Shown one piece after another: positions 46,557-56,404 of a stretch of DNA of 64,000 nt. The first letter of the stretch is position 1, and each line of letters starts with the position of its first letter. Source of the DNA: Tilletiopsis washingtonensis (taxonomy: Eukaryota > Basidiomycota > Exobasidiomycetes > Entylomatales); NCBI RefSeq assembly GCF_003144115.1, contig NW_020312018.1, positions 212,239 through 276,238 on the forward strand. The letters run 5' to 3'. The notes beneath the pieces were generated by a model that saw only the letters and a program-made list of their open reading frames with translations, was not told the origin of the DNA and ran no database searches. Made by a program: the position numbers and the translations under genes.

Positions 46557-48308
46557 ATGGCCACCTCTGCTCTGCCCGCCCGCAGCGGCACACCCTCCTC
46601 GCTCGAGGAGGGCAGCGTGGGCAAGAAGCACGCCGCCGGCGCCGAGGCGCAGCCGCAGCAGTCCAGCTCGCTGCGCCGCCGCGTCCAGCGCATCGCGCAG
46701 GGCCTGTGCGAGCAGACGGGCATCGAGCCGCTGCCCGTCGAGGCACGCACCAGCACAAACGTCGGCAACGTCGGCTTCCTCTGGGCCAGCGCCAACATGA
46801 ACGGTGCGTTGGGCCGACGTGTGCCAGCCAGACGCTGGGCCCGCTCACACGCTCCCCGCAGTGCTCTCCTTCTCCTCGGGCACGCTGGCGCCGCTGCTCG
46901 GCCTCGGCCTCGTGCCGTCGCTCGTCGTCATCCCCATCTTCGCCGCCTTCTGCTGCCTCTTCCCGGCGCTCATCAGCGTGTGGGGCCCGCGCACGGGCAT
47001 GCGCCAGCTGGTGCTCTGCCGCTACTCGTGGGGCTACTACCCCGTGGCCGTCATTGTGGTGCTCGGCACCGCCGGCCAGATCGGCTACTGCATCCTCAAC
47101 GTGAGTGGCTCTCCTGCGCTGCAGCTCTGAGCTGCGTTGCTCATGCTTGCACTGCAGAGCATCCTTGCTGGCCAGACCCTCGCGGCCGCGTCCGTCGGCG
47201 GCAACCTCAGCATCACCGTCGGCATCGTCGTCAGCGTCATCATCTCGCTCGTGCTCTCCTTCAGCGGCATCCGCGTGCTGCACTTCTTCGAGCGCTACTC
47301 CTGGCTCGTCGTGCTGCCCGTCTTCGTCGCGCTCACCGCCGTCGCCGGCAGCGGGCCCGACGGCCTGCACATTCCCGCCGAGGAGCCGGCGCTGGCGCCG
47401 CGCCCCGTGCTCAGCATGGGCTCGCTGCTCGCCGGCTACCTCATCAGCTGGAGCATCATGAGCACCGACTACTCGCTCTACCTCGAGCCGCGCACCAGCC
47501 CCGTCAAGCTCTTCACCTACGTCTGGTCGGGCTTCTTCTTCAGCACGAGTGAGTGTGGCTCTCGCGGCGCGTTGCGCCTTCTGTGCATGTGCTGACTTTG
47601 TCCCTCAGCGCCGCTGTTCATGCTCGGCGCTGCGTTTGCCTGCTCGGCCGCTGATGTTCCGGCCTGGTCGGCTGCGCTGGAGATCAGCAACGGCGAGCTC
47701 TTCCTCGAGGTCTTCGGTCGCGGTGCCGGCGCTCGCTTCGCCAACGTCATCCTGGCGCTCTCTGTCATCGGCAACGTGGCGCCGACGTTCTACTCGTTCG
47801 GTCTCTCGATCATGACGCTGCCCATCCCGCGCCTGCACGCCGTGCCGCGCTTCCTCTTCCCCCTGCTCGCCACCGCCATCACCATGCCGCTGGCCATCGT
47901 CGGTGCCTCGCGCTTCGCCACGACGCTCAGCAACTTCCTCGCCGTGCTCGGCTACTGGAGCGTGCTGTACGTCGCCGTCCTCATCGTCGAGCACTATGTC
48001 ATCCGCCGCGGCGACTACGACTCGTACAATGCCGAGGCGTGGGCTTCGCCTAGGCTCCTCCCGACGGGCCTGGCCGCGCTGGCCGCCGGTATCCTCAGCC
48101 TGGGCCTGCAGATTCCCTTCTACGACCAGACGCTCTTCACTGGCCCGCTCGCGGAGCGCAGCGGCGATCTCGGCTTCGAGGTGGTGCGTCTGCCTTTGTT
48201 CCCTGGCTCGCTTCACCTTACTGACCTCTGCTCCATCAGGGCCTCGTCCTCTGCGCCATCCTCTACGTGCCGCTGCGCATCCTCGACAAGCGCATCTTCG
48301 GCCGCTAA
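46557..48308 (+). CDS. NCS1-family purine-cytosine permease (FCY2-like)
   Basis: Coding segments are 46557..46803, 46862..47100, 47158..47548, 47609..48183 and 48240..48308, giving 506 aa. The protein has a ~55-residue cytosolic N-terminus (RRVQRIAQGLCEQTGIEPLP, then EARTSTN) followed by about twelve hydrophobic segments. Family landmarks are NVGFLWASANMN, GPRTGMRQLVLCRYSWGYYP, YLISWSIMSTDYSLYL and NVAPTFYSFGLS. Members of this branch carry cytosine, adenine, guanine and hypoxanthine with protons across the plasma membrane; exact substrates cannot be read here. The C-terminus is short (LDKRIFGR). The last donor could be 48,181 or 48,184, since both keep frame and differ by one Val. Confidence 0.93.
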
Positions 48309-48962
48309 GCGTCCCGCATGCGCCCATCTGCTCTCATCTCCTGGCAACCGATGCTCTCCTCGCCGTCTTGCACAAGTCTACATCCGCCGGGCCGACACCT
48401 GCGTGTCTCGGCCTCGCGCTAAAGTATCTCAGCTCCGTGTAACTAAAAGGCTTCTCACCTGTCACTGTCTCCCACATCTCCCACGCGCATCAACTGCTAG
48501 ACCTCACTCCCACCCTGGCCCACCTTCGTCACCGTCGCTCAACGCAATACCTTTATCTGCTTCATGCCTTTCGCCTGGCTGCCGCGTGATCAGTCTGTCA
48601 CGGCTCACGGACCTGCGATGCGAAGCTGCTTGGTGTGAGCAGCAGCTCTGAGCGCCGAGGGCACTGCGAGCCTCTGACGGAACACGCAGCTGCCGTCGCG
48701 CAGCACTCGGGTCTGGTGATGTGTGTGGGAATTGAATGACCGCGACCGAGGACCCAGAGAGGCCGAGAGGATGGAAAGGGGAGACCTGGAGGAACGAATG
48801 AAAGGATAAGAGGCGCGCTGTACGCGCGCGCATGTGATGTAGAGGTGTGTGCTTGATGAGAATTGAGAATGACGACGACGTGTGCCGGACCCGAGAGAAG
48901 ATGAGAGAGAGAGAAGAGACGCCGGTCCGATTGAAGGCGGACCCGAGAGCGTCGAGAGAGTA
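48309..48962. other. Convergent intergenic region between the permease and Spg1 genes
   Basis: 654 bp between stop codons. The right third (48,880-48,960) is a GA-rich run on the + strand. No gene is seen. Confidence 0.5.
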
Positions 48963-50407
48963 TTAGACATCGACCTGCGGAGACGTGGAAGCGTGAGCCG
49001 CAGCGGGGTGACGAGAGGTGCGTGAGACATACATAGATCAGCAGCGGCTCGCCGACGCCCTTAATCTCGGGTATAGTGCACTTCAGGTCGAATGCCTGGG
49101 GAGGGCAGTGTCAGCAGCAGTCGCGAGCGTGGCAGTGAGAGAGACTCGCCTTGGAGAGAATGATCTGTAGGCGGTAACGATGCGGGCACGAGGTCAGCTG
49201 GTGCAGAGCGACATGACCGAGCAAGAGCCGGGCTGACCTTGAAGATCTGCAGGCAAAGAACGAGACGGAAAATGCGTCAGTGGAGGGCCAGGGTGTTGCG
49301 GCCATCGCACGCACCTTCTGCACATTAATGCTGGCCGACGTCGACGAGAAGATGAGCGGCGCCTTCATGGCTCGTGCGAAGCGGCGTGCCTGTGCCCAGC
49401 GTGGCATATCAACATCAGCGTCGCTCGAGGGGCTTCGGACGTGCAGCAGTGCGCACCTGCTTCGTGATCTCCTCCTGCTCCTCCTTGGGGAATGTCGCGA
49501 AGGCGTCGTACTTCGTGCCAACGAGGAAAGGGATGGCCGTCTGCGACAGCGAGTGAGCAAAGACTACACGATTAGGCGCGCCATGCACACCTTGTTGAAG
49601 CCTCTGTAGATGACCAACGTCAGCGCGGCACTCGAAGCGAGAGAAGCAGAGGGCACGCACCGAGCCTGCCGGTACCACTCCTTGACGCTGTTGAGCGTCG
49701 ACTTGCGGGAGAGGTCAAACATGAAGAGAATGGCCACTGCATCATTCGAGACGAGCGGCAGCATGTTGACGAACTCGCGCTGTCCTGTAGGGTGAAGAGC
49801 AGAAATGAGCACCGCGTGCAAGGCAGCGCAGATGGGGCAGATGACGCACCGCCAAGGTCCCAGATGCTGAAGGTGATCTCGGTGTTGCGGATGCTGATCG
49901 TCTTCTCCATGAAGTTGACACCTGCGAGACAGTGAGGGAAGGTCAGGGGGGTGGAAAGGCGTGCGTGGCGAACGCTTGTGTGTAGGCGAAGACACAGAGC
50001 CGCTGGCCCAGGCAGCGTGGCTGTCTGCACAAGATGAGCCCGCCGTGCGCCTGCACGAGCGCACTGCAGACGCTCGAGGCTCTGTTTCCTCCTTCCCACG
50101 GCAACGTGGCTCACTTCTTGCCGGCACAGACCCTTGTACTCACCGAGCGTCTGGATGTAGTCCTCATTGAAGCTGCCCTCGACGTAGCGCACCATCAGGC
50201 TCGTCTTGCCGATCTGCGAGTCGCCCACCATGCCCACTTTGATGATCACGCTGTCGGTGCTCGAGGAGTCAACTCCACGCGCGGTCCCCACCCGGTGAGG
50301 TGGCGATACGGTACGCACCTGCTCTTCTCCACCTCGCCCATGCTGCCCACGCTGGCGCCGCTGTGCGTGCGCGAACGCGCCGTGTGCCCGCCCGGCGCTT
50401 CCTCCAT
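48963..50407 (-). CDS. SPG1: Septation/mitotic-exit small GTPase Spg1/Tem1, split into eleven coding exons
   Basis: Coding segments (minus) are 50407..50319, 50250..50144, 49921..49850, 49784..49661, 49604..49592, 49540..49457, 49389..49315, 49246..49238, 49164..49150, 49095..49033 and 48974..48963, giving 220 aa. The Ras-like fold is complete: P-loop GDSQIGKTSL (39-48), YIQTLGVNFMEKT, WDLGGQREF, FMFDLSRKSTLNSVKEWY, GTKYD and STSASINVQK. The family-specific end FDLKCTIPEI and GEPLLIY follows. Tem1/Spg1 sits on spindle poles and triggers the septation initiation or mitotic exit network. Four coding exons are tiny: 13 nt (RGFNK), 9 nt (IFK), 15 nt (IILSK) and the terminal 12 nt (VDV-stop). The intron after IILSK has a GC donor (AAG|GCGAGT). 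The second exon could start 9 nt earlier after CTCGAG. Every junction restores family sequence, so the model is strong apart from the N-terminus. Confidence 0.9.
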
Positions 50408-52385
50408 GCTGAACGCCCAGAAGCGGAGAGAGAGCTGCTACTGACGCCTTGGTTCCAGCGGTGCCGTGCGGCGCTCTGAAGCACCTAGCTGGCCTGCTAC
50501 CGGGTGCTGCGCAGACAGCTGCGCACGGGACGCAGGCAGCCCTCGGCGCGTCGAGTACACGCAGGCAGTTGCGCTCGGCTCGGCCTGGCGAGCTTGCAAG
50601 CCTAGAGCCCAGACGAGAGGCCGGCTAGGCGATAGCCGCGCTCAGCTTGCGCCGCTTCAGCGGCGATGCTCACTGCGTGGCTTCAAAGGCGAGCCTGGCG
50701 AGGCAACGGCTCGTGCGAGCGAGTCTGACGTGCGCGTGGTGTGCTTCGAGCTGCACTGCTCGCGACACGACGCGAGGCGTAGCGCAACGCTTCGAGGAGT
50801 TGCTGGCCAGACGAGAGAGGTCGTGAGACGGTGCAGCGTGAAGAGCGAGTGTGGGTGGATGTGGTGTGAGGTGAAGGCAGCCAGCTCAGCGTTGCGGCCC
50901 GAGCACCTCAACGAGGCGCAACCTGCACCTGCGCGGGCGCGCGGCACGCTAACCAAGGCTCGCGGCCGGTGCGGCAGGCAGCACAGGAGCAGAGGCCTCC
51001 TGAGAGCTCATGCGCACAGGCGGCGTGCCCGATGGCGCGCACCGGGGAAAAGCGCCGCTGCTGCTCCCACGCTGCACCAAGTCCAACACCTCGCGCGCCT
51101 GCTCCCCGCACGCCTGGGCACCTTCGAACCTGGACAAGGCGATTGCTGGACGGTACGGTGGATGGAAGATGGGTACAAAATCATCATATAGTGACAGAGT
51201 GTCTCTGTGCGCTCCCACGAATCTACTGAATTGCTCGTGTTCTCGAGGCGTGACGAGCCATCCGCAAGAGAGGCGCAGTTTCGCCAACGAGCGCAACCGC
51301 GTGCAGCTTGTTGACGAGCCAATGCTCGGGGCTCTATGCCTGTCACAGGGCGGCGAGGTAGCGAGACAGCTCCAGCACTCTTTATTGACAGCACTGAAGG
51401 CATTCTTGTATTCAACGAGGCTGCCTTGTGCTCGTGAAGCGAGCAAGGGACGGCGGTGCTGCTTGCGCCAGCACGTCGAGCGACGCGCACCAACAAGTGA
51501 TGCACGCTCCGCCTCGCTGGCCCGCATGGCTCTGCTGCTCTGCAGCGTCGGCAACGAGCTCTTTCGCTGGCAGCGCTGCCACACTCAAGTCGTGTAGAGC
51601 GCTTTGATTACTTCATGCAAGAGGCTTGGCCCCGGGAGGATCCATGTTCGCCCGACCGCGGACGCCGAGGTGGGCTTCGCCTAGCGCCCCTCAAGCTCGC
51701 GGCGCGAACAAGACGGCCATCGTGCAGCGGAACGTCCACCCTCCTGCGACGAGCAGCCGGCAGCAGTGAATCTGATGGTCTGATGCTCAGCTCGCCCGCA
51801 GGTCCCTCGCACTCGCACTCCCACTCAGACTCCGAGCAGCGTCCTGTCAGACGAACAACGTCCTCTGAGTCCCGCAGCATATCGCTCGCTTTCCTCGACG
51901 GCGCAGAGCCACGCTGCTCGCTGTTTGGAGGAGACAAAGAGAGCAAGCGCAGCGCCATGACGACCACAGCGCTGCGGACAGCGCCTGCTCGAGAGAAATC
52001 GGTCACACAGAACGTCGGCGTCGCTGGCAGCGAGCGGCCGCTGCGATGCTGTGCGCTGTGCACAGAAGCACACGCGGCGCGCGTCTGGCGGTGCCGCGCA
52101 CCAACACTCGCTGGACGCACAGGCCTCGCGCCCTCATCGCAGCACGAACGACGAGCACCAACGACGAGCACACAGACGCACACGCAGAAGACACAGTAAC
52201 AGAATCATGATGCAGGCTGGGGGCTAGAAAGTACAGTGTGTGGAACACGAGAGCACGAGGCGGCAGCGGGGGGACCCGGGGAGAGAGTAGAGAGGCAAGT
52301 GTGGGTGGGCGTGGGTGATGAAGAGCGCAGGTGAAGAAGTGGCCGGGACGAAGAACGATGGGCGTCGAGGGTGGTGACGACGCGC
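50408..52385. other. Intergenic region upstream of Spg1 and downstream of H2A
   Basis: 2 kb lying 5' of the Spg1 gene and 3' of the H2A gene (both minus). A lower-GC part at 51,150-51,600 yields protein-like peptides on both strands at once, so it gives no strand-specific coding evidence. No gene is supported. Confidence 0.5.
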
Positions 52386-52963
52386 TTAGTCCTGCGAGGC
52401 AGCGGCCTTCTTGCCCTTGCCGCTCTTGGCGGGCAGCAGCTCGCTCTGGATGTGCGGGAGCACACCGCCCTGCGAGATCGTGACGCCGCCGAGGAGCTTG
52501 TTGAGCTCCTCGTCGTTGCGGATGGCGAGCTGCAGGTGGCGCGGAATGATGCGGCTCTTCTTGTTGTCGCGCGCGGCGTTGCCGGCGAGCTCGAGGATCT
52601 CGGCCGCCAGGTACTCGAGCACGGCCGCGAGGTACACCGGGGCGCCGGCGCCGACACGCTGGGCGTAGTTGCCCTTGCGCAGGTGACGGTGGATGCGGCC
52701 GACGGGGAACTGCAGGCCGGCCTTGGCCGAGCGCGACTGGGCCTTGGAGTCGGACGCGCCGCTCTTGCCACCAGACTTGCCACCGGAACTGGTGGGAGGA
52801 GTGAGGGGTGAGCGGGGTGCGCTGCGATGGAGGAGGCGGACACGGCCAAGGCACGGGCGCGCACGAGCCAGCGCCGCTGCAGCGAGCGGGCGCGGCGATG
52901 CTGGCAGCGCCGGTGCTGGAGACTGAGGCGAGGCGAAGCGAGGCGAGGCTGTACTCACGACAT
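52386..52963 (-). CDS. Histone H2A
   Basis: Coding segments (minus) are 52963..52959 and 52788..52386, giving 135 aa. The first exon holds only ATGTC, and a 170-nt intron then joins Ser2 to [10 protein letters not shown]. The histone fold is fully conserved: [60 protein letters not shown] and the acidic patch. It is canonical H2A rather than H2A.Z. The C-terminal tail ends AAASQD. The SQ-acidic DNA-damage phosphorylation motif is present, but the hydrophobic residue that normally ends it (as in SQEL) is missing, since TAA follows Asp directly. It is paired head-to-head with H2B. Confidence 0.97.
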
Positions 52964-53346
52964 GTTGTTAGGTTGGAAGGGGGGTGAGGTGGGGTGGGTG
53001 TTGAGGTTGAAGGTGCGGTGCGAAGATGCAGATGGTGGAGGCAGGGCGAGGTGCGGGCTCAGCGCGCACAGCCGCCGCCTTTTGACGGCCGCGGCGCCAG
53101 CGGGGGCGCGTCGCGTCTGGCCGGCGGCGCGGGCGTGCGAGCGGGCAGCGGGCAGGCGCACCGCAACGGCGCTGGGGCGCAGCGGCCGCAGCGCCGCACA
53201 CGCACACGGCGACGAGGCCTGCTGCGCCGCACCGTGCCGTCAGGCCACCGCGCGGCGCCGCATGCCGTGCGAGGGCCACGGGCTGAGGTGTGCGAGTAAG
53301 GGGCGGCGCGGCATTTCGCAGCGCGCCGACGCGCGGCCACGGCGGC

Positions 53347-53374
53347 GGCCACGTCATTAAAGGCTGACGTGGCC
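53347..53374. promoter_or_regulatory. Perfect inverted repeat with paired ACGTCA/TGACGT boxes
   Basis: Left arm GGCCACGTCA (53,347-53,356), 8-nt spacer TTAAAGGC, right arm TGACGTGGCC (53,365-53,374). Each arm carries TGACGT, the core of CRE/ATF bZIP sites. It lies 31-58 bp from the midpoint between the H2A and H2B start codons, so it is well placed for a bidirectional control element. The binding factor is unknown. Confidence 0.6.
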
Positions 53375-53791
53375 CTCGCGCGAGCCCGCATTTGCGAGAC
53401 GTGCGCCGCGAGTCCACGCCCGGCACGCAGCGAGCCTCGTCAGCGCGCAGACGTGGCCGGCGCACCAGCAGCAGCACGCCAGGTAGCAAAGCGCAGCGCC
53501 GTGGCCCGGCGGCCTCGTGCATGCGAATGGCGGGCGGCGCCGTCGAGGGCCGCCGTGCCGTGCGCCAGATGCACACACGGCGGCGGCGCAGCGCTGCGCC
53601 AGGCCACGGCGCACGCGTCGCGTAGCGCAGCGGCCGGCGGCGCTGCCCTTCCGCCGCGCGCGCATCGCTCAAATAGAGCGGCGCGCACGAGCCGAGCTGC
53701 TGTGGCCCCCTCCTCTACCACATCGCATCGCCGCTCCTCGCCTCAACACCCTCACCACCCCTACCCCCCACCAACCCACCCCACACTTCAC

Positions 53792-53846
53792 GTGAGTGGC
53801 AGCATCGTCTGCACGGCCCGCGCATCTGCTGACCCTCGCCCGACAG
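53792..53846 (+). other. Probable 5'-UTR intron of H2B
   Basis: Donor TTCAC|GTGAGT at 53,792. Acceptor GCCCGACAG ends at 53,846, one base before the ATG, with branch-like TGCTGACCC. The 55-nt length is typical of this window. Confidence 0.6.
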
Positions 53847-53847
53847 C

Positions 53848-54374
53848 ATGGCCCCCAAGCCCGCTTCCACCGCCGGCAAGGCTCCCTCGTCGCAGGCCGG
53901 CAAGGCGCCCGCCAAGGCCCCCGAGGCGGCCAAGAAGACGAGCAAGGCTGCCAAGCCCGCCGGCGACAAGAAGAAGCGCAACAAGGTCCGCAAGGAGACG
54001 TACAGCACCTACATCTACCGCGTCCTCAAGCAGGTCCACCCCGACACGGGCATCAGCAACAAGGCCATGGCCAGTGAGTGCTGCGAGAGGAGCGACAGGG
54101 CGGAGCACGGGGAAGGCGGTGGAATGGATGGGGCTCGCATCTGCGGCACAGCGTCTGACACGCTGCCCCCTCTCCAGTCCTCAACTCGTTCGTGCAGGAC
54201 ATCTTTGAGCGCATCGCTGCCGAGGCCTCGAAGCTCGCGTCGTACAACAAGAAGTCGACGATCTCGTCGCGCGAGATCCAGACTGCCGTGCGCCTCATCC
54301 TCCCCGGCGAGCTGAGCAAGCACGCCATCTCCGAGGGCACCAAGTCGGTGACGAAGTTCAGCAGCAGCAAGTAA
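53848..54374 (+). CDS. Histone H2B
   Basis: Coding segments are 53848..54073 and 54178..54374, giving 140 aa. A Lys/Ala/Pro-rich tail of about 45 residues is followed by [34 protein letters not shown], then after the 104-nt intron [38 protein letters not shown] and [16 protein letters not shown]. The Lys in GTKSVTKF corresponds to the Bre1-ubiquitinated residue of other fungi. It is transcribed divergently from H2A. Confidence 0.97.
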
Positions 54375-54926
54375 AGCGTCTGGCGCCACCCATGTGCCCC
54401 CGCTTCTCGCTCTGCCTCTACTCTTCACGCACTTGCTACTCTAGCCTCACCCACACCCCGGTTCTCGCGTCGCTCGCGCATCCATGCGAGCGTCACACTG
54501 TCTTCCACCCACACGCGTTCTCTGCTCAGCTGCTGTCCCACGACTCTGTACAACACTTGCCCGCATTCCATCCCTTTACCGCGCCTGCTGCCCGAGTGTG
54601 TGACGCGTGAGCTGCCGGTGGTGCAGGGGTGGCACGCGAGACGCGTCGTGGTGGAGGAGTCAGGGCGGCCTGGACGTCGCGGACAGCCTCTGATGCGCTG
54701 CAGCATGGGCGCATGCTTCACACGCCGGCGCCAGGCCAGGCAAGGGCCATCACTTGCCCTGGCAGCCTCAACCCGCCAAGACAGCACGCAGACTCCTTCA
54801 GCACACCTCACGCTCGCTGCAGAGAAAGCATGACGGCATTACACGCAGCCGAGAACAAGATGCGATGAGAGGTGGACGGATGAAGGGAAGCGCAGCATAG
54901 GCGAACAGATGGCATCATGGCGCCGG
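54375..54926. other. Convergent intergenic region between H2B and PAM18
   Basis: 552 bp between stop codons. The first ~220 bases are C/T-rich H2B 3' flank. No histone-type stem-loop is apparent and no gene is seen. Confidence 0.5.
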
Positions 54927-56149
54927 CTACCGCTGGACGGTCTTGTCGAGCAGGTCCTGCGAGCAGAGCGAGGGACGAGAGGTCAGCTGCTGTCGCGTCC
55001 GTCCTGGCGCCGGCTCGCAACGGGCGATCTCAGCTCGCCTCTCCACTCGATACTTCGCAATCGCGCGCGAGCCGGTCGTCGGGGAACGGTGCTGGACTGG
55101 CTCCGCCTGTGCACAGCTGCACAGTGCTTCCCAGGTTTCGTCTCTCCACCTTCCCTGACGTGCGAGTGGCCAAGCCGCACCGATGCGGTCCTCGTACCGT
55201 GCACCTCGCGAGCCATGATCTCCGACCCTCGCTGCATCCGTCTCGGTAGCTCAGCACACGGAACTCACCTTGGCCTCATTGATCTTGCTCGCCAGGTACG
55301 GCGCGCCTCCGCGGTCCGGGTGGTTGGCAATCATCATGCGCCGGTGTGCGTCCTTGACGCGCGTCTTGGTCAGCGCCGTTTCTCTGCGAGCGAGAGAGAA
55401 GGACGTCATGTAAGCGCACAAGGAGAGAAGCGAGCGAGACGCCAGCAGCGGCCACTTGAGATGCTGCGAGACGGACAGCAGCGCACGACGCTCGCACGAA
55501 GGCAAGTGAGTGGCTGTGCTGCAAGCGAACACAGGATGAACGTATTCCCCGGGCGCTAGGTAACCCCACGCCTGGCCAGCGCCCGTTGTTGCCTCGCGGC
55601 AGCAGGTCCAAACTTGCGGCCAGCAGGGCATGGGAGCCGCGCCTGTCCGTGCCAGGGCCAGCAGAGCACTGAAAGCCTGTCGCCTTGTGCAATTCGCGCC
55701 AGGATGCCCCAGAGCTGCGTAGCTCCATGCTGGCGCTACGCCTTGCCATCGATGTCGAACAGCAGCTCGCATCCTCGTCCGACTGTAGCCGTGATCTCAC
55801 GCCTCTACGGACACGACGCCCGCTCGTGCCGCGTCGCTCGTCTGCCGCGTGCTCACCTCAGGCCGAGAATCATGGCTGCCTCCTTCTTGTCCATCTTTCC
55901 CTGAAAGCCACCCTTTGCCCACTTGCCCGAGCCGGCGGCCTTGGGCCCGCTCTTCATCAGCGTCATGGCCAGCAGGCCGCCGCCGACGAGCGCGGCGCCG
56001 GCGAGGATGGGCGTGGCGATGGGCGCGGGCGCCGTGGCGCGCAGCAGCTGGGGCGCCGTGGGCCGCAGCGCCGCTTGTGGTCGCGGCAGGCTGCTCCGCA
56101 TGGGAGCGGAGAGCGTGGCGCGCAGACGAGGAGCGAGAGTGGGCCGCAT
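54927..56149 (-). CDS. PAM18: Mitochondrial import motor J-protein PAM18/TIM14
   Basis: Coding segments (minus) are 56149..55857, 55383..55269 and 54956..54927, giving 145 aa. Residues 1-43 are basic and Ser/Pro-rich. A hydrophobic segment (~44-64, TPILAGAALVGGGLLAMTLM) is the inner-membrane span. The matrix part has GGFQGKMDKKEAAMILGLRE shortened here to GKMDKKEAAMILGL, then a J-domain with His-Pro-Asp at 119-121 (MMIANHPDRGG) and SKINEAKDLLDK. PAM18 stimulates mtHsp70 ATPase at the TIM23 channel and pairs with PAM16. The two introns are long (473 and 312 nt). The last exon encodes only DLLDKTVQR and is fixed by family continuity. It is divergent from IMP4 with 255 bp between start codons. 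Confidence 0.93.
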
Positions 56150-56404
56150 GGTGCCGAGGGATGTGGAGCTGAGTCTGGCGAGGTCAGGCAGCGGCACCGA
56201 GAGCTGACGAGGCCGCGCACGGCATCGAGGGCACGGCACGTGACGCGCATTTTTGGCGCGAGGCGGCCCTTGCGCCGCCGCGGCTGCGAGAAGACGACCC
56301 GCTTCTGCCTCTGTTCCTCCACCCCACGCCCGCCGCCGGTTCCGCCACTCTGCAACAGCTCTCACCCAGACAGCCACGCATCCTACTCTGTCGCCTCCGC
56401 CACC
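56150..56404. promoter_or_regulatory. Short divergent promoter of PAM18 and IMP4
   Basis: Only 255 bp separate the two start codons, so the mitochondrial-import and ribosome-biogenesis genes must share promoter DNA. The IMP4 side is C/T-rich. No TATA box is apparent. Confidence 0.5.

Larger units (their letters stand above)
52964..53847. promoter_or_regulatory. Shared divergent promoter of H2A and H2B
   Basis: These 884 bp separate the two histone start codons and must serve both genes. A perfect inverted repeat at 53,347-53,374 lies near the middle. On the H2B side a CAAATAGAG element near 53,669 could act as a TATA-like box, followed by a C-rich leader (53,700-53,790) and a probable leader intron. 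Confidence 0.7.

Noticed and set aside
50949-51584. 211-codon minus-strand frame between Spg1 and H2A
   Set aside because: It looks protein-like, but the + strand frame over the same bases looks equally so. This reflects lower GC rather than coding, and no family is recognised.
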